32,293 nt of DNA from Enterocloster bolteae (GTDB taxonomy: Bacteria > Bacillota > Clostridia > Lachnospirales > Lachnospiraceae), in assembly GCA_021772025.1 (NCBI GenBank), contig JAETNT010000049.1, forward strand, positions 1-32,293, in the 5' to 3' direction. The notes below the pieces were generated by a model. The model did no database searches, was not told the origin of the DNA, and saw nothing but the letters and a program-made list of their open reading frames with translations. This document shows positions 7,153 to 15,523 of this stretch, piece by piece. Each line of letters begins with the position of its first letter. Within the stretch, counting starts at the first letter, position 1. The position numbers and the translations under genes were made by a program.

Positions 7153-7914
7153 TTGAAAAAGACATTATTAGCTGCCAAAGATATCAGTAAAGAGTTTGGG
7201 AAGGACCGGGGAGCGGTTCCGGTGCTGGACCATGTATCCGTGGATATTTATGAGGATGACTTTACAATCATCATGGGGCCGTCCGGGGCAGGAAAATCAA
7301 CTCTGCTGTATGCCCTCAGCGGAATGGACCGTGTTTCTTCCGGGACTGTGGTTTATAAGGGAAAGGTGATTAGCCGTTTCAAAGAGCGCCAGATGGCCAA
7401 AATCCGCTCACGGGAATTTGGTTTTGTGTTTCAACAGACCCTTCTGGTAAGCAACTTAACGCTTTTCGAGAATGTGACGGTTGCAGGATATTTAGGGAAG
7501 GAACGGAAGCCGGAAGAGACCAGGAAGCAGGCAGAAACCCTGCTGGAACAGATGAATGTAGGAAGCGCCAAGGACCGGATGCCGGCAGAGGTTTCGGGCG
7601 GTGAGGCACAGAGGGCGGCCATTGCCAGGGCCATGATCAATGAACCGGGTATCATTTTTGCAGATGAGCCAACCGGAGCTTTAAATAAAAGGAATACAGG
7701 GGAAGTTCTGGATCTTTTGACCGAATTAAATAAGGAAGGCCAGAGCATTCTGATGGTTACTCACGATCTGCGGGCAGCTGTCCGCGGGACACGGCTTCTT
7801 TACCTGGAGGACGGTAAGATTCTGGACGAACTGTCCATGCCTGTGTTCCATCCGGAAGATGAAAGGACGAGGGAGGCAGCGATCAATGACTGGCTTGCTT
7901 CTTTCCAATGGTAA
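7153..7914 (+). CDS. ABC transporter ATP-binding protein (LolD/MacB type)
   Basis: 253 residues from TTG 7153, preferred because AGGAGG (7138-7143) lies 9 nt before it. The in-frame ATG at 7126 would place that site inside the gene. Motifs: Walker A GPSGAGKST, Q-loop FQQTLLVSN, signature VSGGEAQR, Walker B IIFADEP, and switch VTHD. The spacing and the TGALNKRN stretch are typical of ATPases that partner FtsX/MacB-type permeases rather than bulk importers. It is 15 nt before its permease and clearly co-transcribed. Such transporters extrude peptides, antibiotics or lipids, or act as mechanotransmission devices for periplasmic enzymes. The pairing with an acyl-activating enzyme suggests export of an acylated compound, or resistance to one. 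Confidence 0.88.
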   Translation: MKKTLLAAKDISKEFGKDRGAVPVLDHVSVDIYEDDFTIIMGPSGAGKSTLLYALSGMDRVSSGTVVYKGKVISRFKERQMAKIRSREFGFVFQQTLLVSNLTLFENVTVAGYLGKERKPEETRKQAETLLEQMNVGSAKDRMPAEVSGGEAQRAAIARAMINEPGIIFADEPTGALNKRNTGEVLDLLTELNKEGQSILMVTHDLRAAVRGTRLLYLEDGKILDELSMPVFHPEDERTREAAINDWLASFQW

Positions 7915-7929
7915 CGAGGGGGTTCTATA

Positions 7930-10287
7930 ATGGAAGATGCAATATTATTAATGGCTGATCTAAAACGGCACAAAGGCAGCCTGTCCGGCGTATTTATCCT
8001 GGTACTGCTTGTCTGTACGGCGTTGGGAACGGTTCTTTCTATATGGATGAACTCAGAACGCTATCTCAGGGAAGAAATGGAGCGGGCGGGGTTTGGGACC
8101 CTGACTGCATGGGTCTCCAATGTGCCTGATATGGATGCTCTGGCGGACAATATTGCTGACTTGGAGGCGGTTGGTAATGTGGATACGCAGGTAGTCATTT
8201 ATTCGGACTATACGGTAAATGACCAGGATTCTGATAGTGAAGGCCAGCTGATTCCCCATGGGACGGAGGATAGACGGTATAAATTCTTTGAAGATGAGCT
8301 GTCCGGGTACCGGGGAGATATACCGGAAATCCGGCCGGGAGAGATTTATGTCTCCCCTTCCATGATTTCCATGTTCGGTGTGCAGATTGGGGATGAAATC
8401 AGATTTCAGGTTGCCCGCGGGGGACAGGCGGCAGACTTTACGGTGAAAGGGTTTTATGAAGATCCATTTATGGGCAGTTCCATGATCGGAATGAAAGGAT
8501 TTCTAATCAGTGAGGCCGATTATTCCGGAATCATCCAGACAATCCGGGATACTGGTATTGATGCGCTGGCCAGGGACGGAGCTATGCTGCATATATTTCA
8601 GGCGGACACAAACGGGGAAGGCGTCACGGTTTCCCAGCTGAATCAGCTCATCAATGAGAATACAGAGCTGCCGCAGTATTTGGAGTTCCTCCACAGTGGG
8701 AATGCCATTGCCGGATTCATGCTGATTCTCCAGAATGCTTTCAGCGGCCTTTTGGCGGCGTTTGTAGTGGTACTTATTTTTGTGGTCCTGATCGTGCTGG
8801 GGCACGGCATAGGAAGCTCCATTGAGGCAGATTATGTGAATATGGGGATTTTGAAAACTATTGGTTTTACAGGCGGGAAATTACGCCGGATTCAACTGGC
8901 GCAGTACATGCTCGTCATCTTAACCGGAATGGTTTTGGGTATCCTGGCGGCTGTTTACGTCAGCCGGATTGTGAGTGCGGCCACACTTACGACTACAGGA
9001 ATCCGCATTCCTACAGACCTGCCTGCCGCCTGGTGTTTCTTAATCAGTGGTCTGCTATTCCTGGTATTGACCGGTTTTATTGTATTTAAAACGGGAAAGC
9101 TCAAACGGATCACACCGATGAAAGCAATTGGAGGTGAGGCTTTTATCTACGGAACCAGAGTGAAAAAAGGCTTCCCAATCCGGGGGAACTATCTAAAATA
9201 CTCCATGGCGCTCCGTCAGCTTACCGCAGGCGCCCGAAGATATAGCGGGGCCTGTATTGTGGCAATCCTTCTGGTGTTCTTTGCCTCCATGATCGGACGG
9301 ATGGATACCTGGCTGGGAGCGGACGGAAAAGGGATGATGGATGCATTCAATCCGGCGGATCACGATATCGGCGTCCAGATTTTTGGGGAACATACCCCGG
9401 AGGAAGCGGAAGCAACCGTGCTTTCCTATACCGGCATTACGGACCGTTACCTCCTGGCGATGCAGGGGGTGTCTGTGAACGGAATTGATTATACGGCCAA
9501 TGCAATCACCGATCCGGAACGGTTCCACATTGTGGAAGGGCGGACTTCCAAGGCAGATGATGAAATCGTGGTGACGGAGTTTGTGGCCTCTGACCTGGGA
9601 GTAGCAGTCGGTGATACGGTCACGGTACAGGCTGATCTGGGCAGTGAGGAATATGTGATATCTGGCATTTATACCTGTGCCAATGATATGGGCGATAATA
9701 TCGGAATGAGCCGGGAAGGTTACCTGAAAATCGGATCGGATGACCCGGCTATCTGGTGCCACCATTATTTTCTGGAGGATGCTTCACAGAAAGAGGCCAT
9801 CATAGTGGCTCTTGATGAGTCTTATGGCGGGGATGTCCATGTCCATGAGAATACATGGCCCGGTCTATATGGAATCATCTCTGCCATGCAGGCGCTTTTG
9901 GTATTCCTGTATGGGATGGTGGCGGCTTTTATTCTGATTGTCACAATTATGACTGGCAGTAAAATACTTTCGGCAGAACAGAGGGATATCGGGATTTACA
10001 AAGCAGTTGGCTTTACCAGTGGACAACTGCGAGGCACATTTGCCCTGCGGTTTATGATTGTTGCTGTTCTTGCTTCCATCATCGGAACCATTCTGGCTGC
10101 AGCCCTGACCGATTCTCTTGTGTCCATTGTCATGCGAATGGCAGGCATCAGCAATTTCTCTTCCGGTATGACAGCCGGCAATACGTTGGTTCCGTCCGCG
10201 GTGGTGATCCTTTTGTTTACCGGATTTGCCTATGCCGTATCGTGGAAAGTAAAAAAAGTGGACTTAACCGTGCTGATAACGGAATGA
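7930..10287 (+). CDS. ABC transporter permease with two FtsX domains
   Basis: 785 residues. A first helix (about 20-42) is followed by a large extracytoplasmic domain (about 43-255). Three helices of the first FtsX domain come next (about 260-390), with a cytoplasmic YVNMGILKTIGFTG coupling segment. A second anchor helix (about 438-458), a second external domain and three more helices (about 650-775) follow, with the matching coupling segment DIGIYKAVGFTSGQ. That duplicated layout is the one seen in Gram-positive MacB/SalY-like permeases. It forms a full transporter with the ATPase encoded immediately upstream (GAGGGGG ribosome binding site before ATG 7930). No regulator of the BceRS type adjoins it; control appears to come from the promoters at 4268 and 4386. 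The gene ends 4 bases before LysR-type promoter copy C. Confidence 0.88.
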   Translation: MEDAILLMADLKRHKGSLSGVFILVLLVCTALGTVLSIWMNSERYLREEMERAGFGTLTAWVSNVPDMDALADNIADLEAVGNVDTQVVIYSDYTVNDQDSDSEGQLIPHGTEDRRYKFFEDELSGYRGDIPEIRPGEIYVSPSMISMFGVQIGDEIRFQVARGGQAADFTVKGFYEDPFMGSSMIGMKGFLISEADYSGIIQTIRDTGIDALARDGAMLHIFQADTNGEGVTVSQLNQLINENTELPQYLEFLHSGNAIAGFMLILQNAFSGLLAAFVVVLIFVVLIVLGHGIGSSIEADYVNMGILKTIGFTGGKLRRIQLAQYMLVILTGMVLGILAAVYVSRIVSAATLTTTGIRIPTDLPAAWCFLISGLLFLVLTGFIVFKTGKLKRITPMKAIGGEAFIYGTRVKKGFPIRGNYLKYSMALRQLTAGARRYSGACIVAILLVFFASMIGRMDTWLGADGKGMMDAFNPADHDIGVQIFGEHTPEEAEATVLSYTGITDRYLLAMQGVSVNGIDYTANAITDPERFHIVEGRTSKADDEIVVTEFVASDLGVAVGDTVTVQADLGSEEYVISGIYTCANDMGDNIGMSREGYLKIGSDDPAIWCHHYFLEDASQKEAIIVALDESYGGDVHVHENTWPGLYGIISAMQALLVFLYGMVAAFILIVTIMTGSKILSAEQRDIGIYKAVGFTSGQLRGTFALRFMIVAVLASIIGTILAAALTDSLVSIVMRMAGISNFSSGMTAGNTLVPSAVVILLFTGFAYAVSWKVKKVDLTVLITE

Positions 10288-10290
10288 CAC

Positions 10291-10357
10291 ATACTAAAAA
10301 AGCATAGATAACTATTTGATATAAGTATTTGTTTCGTTGATACCGCAGATATATAAT
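10291..10357 (+). promoter_or_regulatory. LysR-type box plus promoter, copy C
   Basis: ATAC-N7-GCAT (10291-10305), AT-rich block 10313-10335, -35 TTGTTT (10329-10334), 17-nt spacer, -10 TATAAT (10352-10357). Box centre to -35 is again 31 nt. The -35 is weaker and the -10 perfect compared with sister sites, so basal activity may differ. It drives the operon that starts with the cyclophilin-like lipoprotein at 10417. No phased-repeat array is found here. Confidence 0.7.
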
Positions 10358-10416
10358 AAAAAAACAGAATACAGCATTTAGAAATTCAGAGAACGAGACA
10401 CAGGAAAGGAATCAGG

Positions 10417-11049
10417 ATGAAAAAGAATATAGTAAGAAAACAGTCAATCATATTTATGCTGGCCCTGGCTGCGGCTTCCATGCTGGCGGGGTGCCAAAAA
10501 CCAGATGAGACCAGGAGAGAAAACAGCAATCCTTCCACATCTGCCGGTACTACAATGAGTGCTGGTCGGGATAATAGTACAGGCAATGCGGGAACAAAGG
10601 CAGAGGAAGCAGGGGAGGAACTCACAGGAGCATTGGCACTGGAAGTCCGTTTTGGCGATGACGGAGCCCCTTTTGTCATGCAGATGGAGGACAATGCAAC
10701 CGCAGACGCAATCGCCGGATATGTGGGAACCGCCAACTGGAGACTGCCAATCTACCATTACGACGATTATGAGAATTGGGAAGTAATGCAGTATTACGAC
10801 ATTCCCAGCCACTATGAGATACCCTCTGAGCCAGAAATGGTTACCGCAGAAAAAGCGGGTGAGGTATATTATTCGGAGCCTAACCGTATTATCCTGTTTT
10901 ACCAGGACGGGGAAGTTACCGGGGAATACACAAAGATTGGGACGATTGAAGACACCGGGGAGTTCAGGGAAGCAGTGGAGAGCAATCCGGTACTGGAGGG
11001 TTGGGGCAACAAGATTGTCCTGATTAGCAGCTTAGTGAATTTATTTTGA
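10417..11049 (+). CDS. Cyclophilin-like fold lipoprotein, copy 2
   Basis: 210 residues. A lipoprotein signal with lipobox MLAGC (Cys26) and a long Ser/Thr/Gly/Glu linker (about 27-75) hold the domain away from the membrane. The cyclophilin-like domain (LEVRFGDDGAPFVMQMEDN, NWRLPIYHYDDYENWE, GEVYYSEPNRIILFYQDGE) is nearly the same as that of the protein at 3624, including the double-aromatic DNWE/ENWE loop. Copy 1 is released by a Sec peptide whereas this copy is lipid-anchored, so the pair differ in location, not in fold. The first gene behind promoter copy C, it is followed by an ABC permease remnant and then a second amidase. Function is unproven; a role as a ligand-binding or folding factor at the cell surface is possible. 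Confidence 0.8.
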   Translation: MKKNIVRKQSIIFMLALAAASMLAGCQKPDETRRENSNPSTSAGTTMSAGRDNSTGNAGTKAEEAGEELTGALALEVRFGDDGAPFVMQMEDNATADAIAGYVGTANWRLPIYHYDDYENWEVMQYYDIPSHYEIPSEPEMVTAEKAGEVYYSEPNRIILFYQDGEVTGEYTKIGTIEDTGEFREAVESNPVLEGWGNKIVLISSLVNLF

Positions 11050-11256
11050 AAAATCTTGCTGCCAGGCCTGACCATGACGGTTCCGCTGACCATAATTTCC
11101 TTCACTCAGGCACTTTGTATAGCGGTTCTGACAGCGCTGGTCCAGCTCTATATTGTTTTCCACGATTTTGACAAAATTGCAGCGTTTGGGAGAGAAGAAA
11201 ATGAATTTCCAGGAAAAGCAGGGAGTGCCGGCACACGCGGAGCGCAGGAATCATAA
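11050..11256 (+). pseudogene. Second amino-acid ABC permease remnant (N-terminal helix joined to core)
   Basis: From about 11053 an open frame reads ILLPGLTMTVPLTIISF and continues as a hydrophobic helix ending LTALVQ. This is the typical N terminus of HisM/TcyB-type permeases, the part missing from the remnant at 1325. It passes directly into VQLYIVFHDFDKIAAFG, which resembles the LVQLYVIFYGLP segment of that other remnant, so an internal deletion appears to have joined the two LV(Q) points. The rest is unrelated charged sequence to a stop at 11256. It cannot encode a working permease. The 310-nt gap between the flanking genes is otherwise empty up to a ribosome binding site near 11350. Confidence 0.6.
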
Positions 11257-11360
11257 TTTCAATCCAATTCCAATCATGGTCAGAATCAGGGGCAAAGGAG
11301 AATCCTTGGAAAAGAAATGTTTGCAAGAGAAATAGATGCAATGAAAAGAAGGAGACAACA

Positions 11361-12407
11361 ATGAAAAAGGGTGTACGAATCCTGCTGATTGTGTTAATGC
11401 TGCTGATTTCGGGTGCCGCTTATCTTTATTTCCGAATCAGGGCTGGCGTTGATTCGGCTGTCAATGTACAGAAACTGGAAGACGGTTTCTATTATATGGA
11501 ATACAGGGACGATTATGGGTTCGACCGCTTTCTGGAACAGGGTGGAGCAGCTTCCGATCTGGATGTGGCAAAGTTTGTCGGTAAGGCTCTGTTCAAAGGA
11601 TTTCTATATCCCCGTTTTTTAGGAGGCAGCTTCGGATGTAGTACTCTGTCGGCCAGAAATCCGAAGGGCGGTGTGATGTATGGCAGGAACTTTGATTGGA
11701 TGGAATGCACCTCCATGGTTGTCAAGTCAAAACCGGAGAGAGGATATGCTTCGGTTTCTACTGTAAATCTGGATTTTCTGAATCTGGGTACGGAATACGA
11801 TCCGGAAAAAACCGTATCTAAAATCATATCGGCCGCAGCCCTGTATGCCCCAATGGATGGGATTAACGAAGAAGGTCTCTGTGTAGCCGTGCTGATGATT
11901 GATGACTCAGCGGTTACGGAGCAGGATACCGGAAAGCCGGACCTTACAACCACAACCGCTGTCAGGCTGCTTCTGGACAAAGCCGCCAGTGTGGACGAGG
12001 CGGTTCAGTTATTGGGACAGTATGATATGCATTCCTCCGCAGGCATGATGCTTCATTTGGCTCTGTCAGATAAAAGCGGTCGTTCGGTGGCTGTGGAATA
12101 TGTGAACAACGAGATGTCGGTGGTTGAAACTCCTGTGGTGACAAATTTTTACCTGACCCAGGGAGATAAATATGGGATTGGGACAGAACAGTCTCATACA
12201 CGATATGAAATGTTACTAGAACGTTTGTCAGAACAGCCGGCCATGGATATGGAGAACATGAAAGACGCGATGAGCAGTGTCAGTAAAAATAATTTCGGAG
12301 AATTTGCGTCAACTGAATGGACCATAGTATATAGCCAGGACAGCGGAGAAATCCGGTATTATCACAGGGAAGACTATGATAACTATTATTCGTTTTCAGT
12401 GGAGTAA
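11361..12407 (+). CDS. Choloylglycine hydrolase-family amidase with N-terminal membrane anchor
   Basis: 348 residues, paralogue of the protein at 4483. Instead of a lipobox it has one N-terminal helix (about 5-24) without a clear cleavage site, so it is probably a signal-anchored extracytoplasmic enzyme. The Ntn active site is kept: GGSFGCSTL (Cys93), YGRNFDW (Arg109, Asp112), DGINEEGLCV, VTNFYL, and QSHTRYEMLL. The Cys/Arg/Asp spacings of 16 and 3 match bile salt hydrolases. Processing before Cys93 would be needed to free the nucleophile. Cleavage would release the mature domain from its anchor unless the two parts stay associated. The C-terminal parts of both paralogues are strongly alike, while the stretch before Cys diverges. 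It is 12 nt before the LysE-type exporter. Confidence 0.87.
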   Translation: MKKGVRILLIVLMLLISGAAYLYFRIRAGVDSAVNVQKLEDGFYYMEYRDDYGFDRFLEQGGAASDLDVAKFVGKALFKGFLYPRFLGGSFGCSTLSARNPKGGVMYGRNFDWMECTSMVVKSKPERGYASVSTVNLDFLNLGTEYDPEKTVSKIISAAALYAPMDGINEEGLCVAVLMIDDSAVTEQDTGKPDLTTTTAVRLLLDKAASVDEAVQLLGQYDMHSSAGMMLHLALSDKSGRSVAVEYVNNEMSVVETPVVTNFYLTQGDKYGIGTEQSHTRYEMLLERLSEQPAMDMENMKDAMSSVSKNNFGEFASTEWTIVYSQDSGEIRYYHREDYDNYYSFSVE

Positions 12408-12419
12408 AAGGTAAGGAAT

Positions 12420-13061
12420 ATGCTGGAGAATTATTTATTAAAAGGTTTGGTAATCGGGGTTGTATTCGGGGTACCCGCCGGGGTCGTGGGTATATTATCC
12501 ATACAGCGGGTGCTGACCCAAGGTGCATTTGCAGGTTTTTTGACCGGGATTGGTTCCTCTGCAGCAGACATCTTTTACGCATGTGTGGGGGTGTTTGGGC
12601 TTACCTTCATCTCGGATATTTTGCTGAAACATCAGAGCACTATCTGCATGGTTGGCTGTCTGATGGTGGTTGCCATTGGAGTCCGCACAATCAAGAAAAA
12701 GGAGAGTCATTCCTTCGCCAGTGCGGCAGGGAACAATAAGGAGGAACATCCCGGACATATTTTCTCCTGCTTCCTGTCCTCCTTTGTGATTGCGATTACC
12801 AATCCCGCAACGATTTTATCTTTTATGGTAGTATTTTCCATGTTCAGGATTGGCGGTAATGAATCTGTGGGAGAGAATGTCCAACTGATATGTGGTATCT
12901 TTGCAGGTACCTGTATCTGGTGGCTTGCAATCGCGGTGATTGTTAGCCTGTATCGGAAAAAGGTTACGGACGATGTTTATTTCATATTGAATCGGATTTT
13001 CGGGGCTCTGATGATTTTATTTGGCATCGTGATAGGTGTCAGAGGATGTCTGAACGGTTAA
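12420..13061 (+). CDS. LysE/RhtB-family exporter
   Basis: 213 residues with about six hydrophobic segments. The N-terminal GVPAGVVGILSIQRVLTQG segment matches the conserved PGP/GP...R region of LysE/RhtB translocators. A second half-motif is SFVIAITNPATILSFMVVF, and the last helix ends at about residue 210. The family exports amino acids or small metabolites by proton exchange. Position directly behind an amidase suggests it could expel an amino acid or amine produced by hydrolysis of an imported or cytosolic amide, but no direction or substrate is shown. It begins 12 nt after the amidase, with AAGGTAAGGA as ribosome binding site, and is followed by a 167-nt gap before the sensor kinase. Confidence 0.85.
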   Translation: MLENYLLKGLVIGVVFGVPAGVVGILSIQRVLTQGAFAGFLTGIGSSAADIFYACVGVFGLTFISDILLKHQSTICMVGCLMVVAIGVRTIKKKESHSFASAAGNNKEEHPGHIFSCFLSSFVIAITNPATILSFMVVFSMFRIGGNESVGENVQLICGIFAGTCIWWLAIAVIVSLYRKKVTDDVYFILNRIFGALMILFGIVIGVRGCLNG

Positions 13062-13228
13062 GATTGGCTCGATAGTTTGGAAATTGTTTAAACACATCAT
13101 GACTCCTCCCGTTATATAAAGCAGATACCGTACAAAAACATCTGGAAGCTGCAGACATGTACAGGATTGGAAAAGCTCCGCAATTTTTATTCCGGAGAAA
13201 AAATGGGAATATGGGGAGAAAACAGGCA

Positions 13229-14719
13229 ATGACAATCAGACAGAAAATTAAATTATCTAATGTAATGATGGCGCTTATTCCGATTATGCTGACGGCCATT
13301 ATTGTTGCAGTATGTTTACAGACTTCGCTGGGCAGTTACTGGTATACGCTGGAGACCATGTATCAGGATGAGAATGGGATTCAGTCGGCCCAGAGCCTTA
13401 TTTACACCTATCAACAGGAACTGTGGGAGAATAACTGGGGACAGGGGGTTCATAGAGAGGCCGGGACGGAAATCAGGAAAAGTGACAAAATGAACCATCT
13501 GGAAAATAAACTTTCCAGAATGGGGTATCATTTTCTGATTACCAAAAATGGAAATGAGATTTATTCCAATATTTCGGAGGAGGAGATGAGGGCGGCGGAA
13601 TCTGTAGCAGGTACAGCCATGGAATCGGCTAAGACCCTGACAGCAAGCTACCATGATGTGTCTGTGGTGAAGCATACGTTTTACCATGGGGAGAAGGCTG
13701 TGTGCATCCTGGCGGTCCATACTGGGGAAACCGACCAGGAAGTTATCTCCTATCTGCAGAACTATATCCTAAACTATATCGTGGGCTTTATCAGCGCATT
13801 TCTGGTCCTGACTGTTTGTGTCAATGGAATTCTTTCCTGCTGGATATCTAAGAGCGTTCTGGTTCCTTTGCAGAAACTGAGCCGCGGCACAAAGGAAATC
13901 AAGGAGGGGAATTTAGATACCAGCATTGATTATACGAAAAAGGATGAATTCGGCGAGGTATGCCGGGACTTTGATGAGATGAGAGCCTATTTAAAGGAGT
14001 CAGTGGAGCAGCGGCTGAAGGATGAACAGCGGAAAAAGGACCTGATTATTGGGATTTCCCATGACCTTAGGACCCCGCTCACGTCCATCAGCGGGTATCT
14101 GGACGGGCTGATGGATGGGATTGCCAATACCCCGGAAAAAAGGCAGCGGTATCTGTCCGCCATCAAAACAAGGGCAAAGGATTTATCTCGCCTGGTAGAC
14201 AGTCTTTCCGAATATAACCGGCTGGACAGCAGCAGCTTCCATTACCATTTGGAACCGGCAGATTTAAAAAGGTTTATAGGGCAATACCTGATTTCTTATG
14301 AGGAGGAGGCCAGACAAAATAAGGTGGAATTTAAACTCACAAGTGAAGGGGGAGAATTCCCGGTCCTTCTTGATAAAGAGGAGATGAAACGCGTGCTGGA
14401 CAACCTGTTTACCAATACCATACACTACCGCAGGCATCCCCATTCAAATGTGGTGATATCCCTAAGGCGTGTGGAACGCAGTACAGTGGTGGAGTTCATC
14501 TTTTCCGACGATGGGCCGGGGGTGCCGGAAGAAAGCCTGGACCGCCTGTTTGAGAGCTTTTACCGGGTGGATGGGGCCAGGAGTAATTCTGGGGAAGGCA
14601 GTGGAATCGGACTGGCTGTTGTAAAGGAGATCATATCAGGCCACAGAGGAATCGTCCATGCGGAAAATCATGGAGGCCTTGCGATTATTATACATCTGCC
14701 AATGACAGAGGAGAAATAG
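13229..14719 (+). CDS. Sensor histidine kinase, membrane-bound
   Basis: 496 residues from ATG 13229, preferred because GGGGAG lies 10 nt upstream and the first helix follows directly. The ORF can be extended to ATG 13157 without a good site. Domains: helix 1 (about 12-31), extracytoplasmic sensor of about 150 residues, helix 2 (about 180-206), HAMP, HisKA with ISHDLRTPLTS (His278), N-box DNLFTNTIHY, G1 DDGPGVP, and G2 GEGSGIGLAVV. All catalytic boxes are intact. The response regulator begins 1 nt after its stop. The sensor region matches no named ligand domain that I can recognise. Location inside the regulon suggests it senses an envelope or extracellular signal linked to the secreted enzymes encoded around it. 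Confidence 0.9.
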   Translation: MTIRQKIKLSNVMMALIPIMLTAIIVAVCLQTSLGSYWYTLETMYQDENGIQSAQSLIYTYQQELWENNWGQGVHREAGTEIRKSDKMNHLENKLSRMGYHFLITKNGNEIYSNISEEEMRAAESVAGTAMESAKTLTASYHDVSVVKHTFYHGEKAVCILAVHTGETDQEVISYLQNYILNYIVGFISAFLVLTVCVNGILSCWISKSVLVPLQKLSRGTKEIKEGNLDTSIDYTKKDEFGEVCRDFDEMRAYLKESVEQRLKDEQRKKDLIIGISHDLRTPLTSISGYLDGLMDGIANTPEKRQRYLSAIKTRAKDLSRLVDSLSEYNRLDSSSFHYHLEPADLKRFIGQYLISYEEEARQNKVEFKLTSEGGEFPVLLDKEEMKRVLDNLFTNTIHYRRHPHSNVVISLRRVERSTVVEFIFSDDGPGVPEESLDRLFESFYRVDGARSNSGEGSGIGLAVVKEIISGHRGIVHAENHGGLAIIIHLPMTEEK

Positions 14720-14720
14720 C

Positions 14721-15416
14721 ATGAATAAAGTATTGATAGTAGAAGATGACGAGTTGATTGCAGAACTGGAACGGGATTATCTGGAGGCCGGCGGTTTTGA
14801 AGTAGAGCTTATTTTTGATGGAAATGAGGGGCTTAACCGGGCAATGGCCGGCGGCTGGGATGCCCTGATTCTGGATGTGATGCTGCCGGGTAAAAGTGGG
14901 TTTGAGGTGTGCAGGGAGGTAAGGAAATCCTTGCATCTGCCGGTTATCATGGTCACAGCCAAAAAAGAGGATGTAGACAAAATACGGGGACTTGGACTGG
15001 GGGCGGACGATTATCTGGTAAAGCCTTTCAGTCCTGCGGAATTGGTAGCCAGGGTAAAATCCCATATCCAGATTCACGAGAGACTGCTGGAGCACCGGGA
15101 GCAGCAAAAGGAGGACGCAATTATCGTGAAGAATCTCGCCATCCGTCCTAAGGAAAGAAGGGTATACTTGAATGGCGAGGAAATGAACCTGGCCAATAAG
15201 GAATTTGAAGTGCTTCTTTTCCTGGCTGAGAATCCCAATATTGTTTTCTCAAAAGATACATTGTTTGACCGGATTTGGGGCATGGACTCGGTAGGAAATA
15301 CGGCGACTGTGACAGTACATATAAACCGTTTGAGAGAGAAACTGGAGAAGAATGCCGATTCCTCACCGTTTATTGAGACGGTCTGGGGAGCCGGATACCG
15401 GTTTAAGGTGGAGTGA
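14721..15416 (+). CDS. OmpR/PhoB-family response regulator
   Basis: 231 residues. Receiver domain (1-120): acidic pocket VEDDE, phosphoacceptor Asp52 in LILDVMLPG, switch Thr in MVTAK, and KPF with conserved Lys. C-terminal winged helix (about 130-230): recognition region GNTATVTVHINRLREKLE and terminal GAGYRF. GAGGAG precedes the ATG, and the kinase stop is 1 nt upstream, so the pair are translated together. It is the only OmpR-type DNA-binding regulator in the window. The three 11-bp phased repeat promoters (673, 4268, 21448) fit the known binding mode of this family, so I propose it as their activator. The unit that encodes it has no such array, so direct autoregulation by this element is not seen. 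Confidence 0.92.
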   Translation: MNKVLIVEDDELIAELERDYLEAGGFEVELIFDGNEGLNRAMAGGWDALILDVMLPGKSGFEVCREVRKSLHLPVIMVTAKKEDVDKIRGLGLGADDYLVKPFSPAELVARVKSHIQIHERLLEHREQQKEDAIIVKNLAIRPKERRVYLNGEEMNLANKEFEVLLFLAENPNIVFSKDTLFDRIWGMDSVGNTATVTVHINRLREKLEKNADSSPFIETVWGAGYRFKVE

Positions 15417-15523
15417 GGAGAAAAATCCATCTAAGTTCCGAAGAAGAAATGTAAGGGGAAGAAAGCCGCAGGGGATGTTTGCAAAAAGAGCGATTAAAAA
15501 TATTACGAAAGGAAATAGGATTC

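Noticed and set aside
4483..12407. Naming the two amidases bile salt hydrolases
   Set aside because: The catalytic pattern fits the family, but secreted members with internal Cys act on many amides; nothing in the sequence fixes bile salts as substrate.
13062..13228. A separate promoter for the two-component system
   Set aside because: Weak TTG-type and AT-rich hexamers exist but none with acceptable spacing and match; co-transcription from unit C or an unrecognised promoter remain open.
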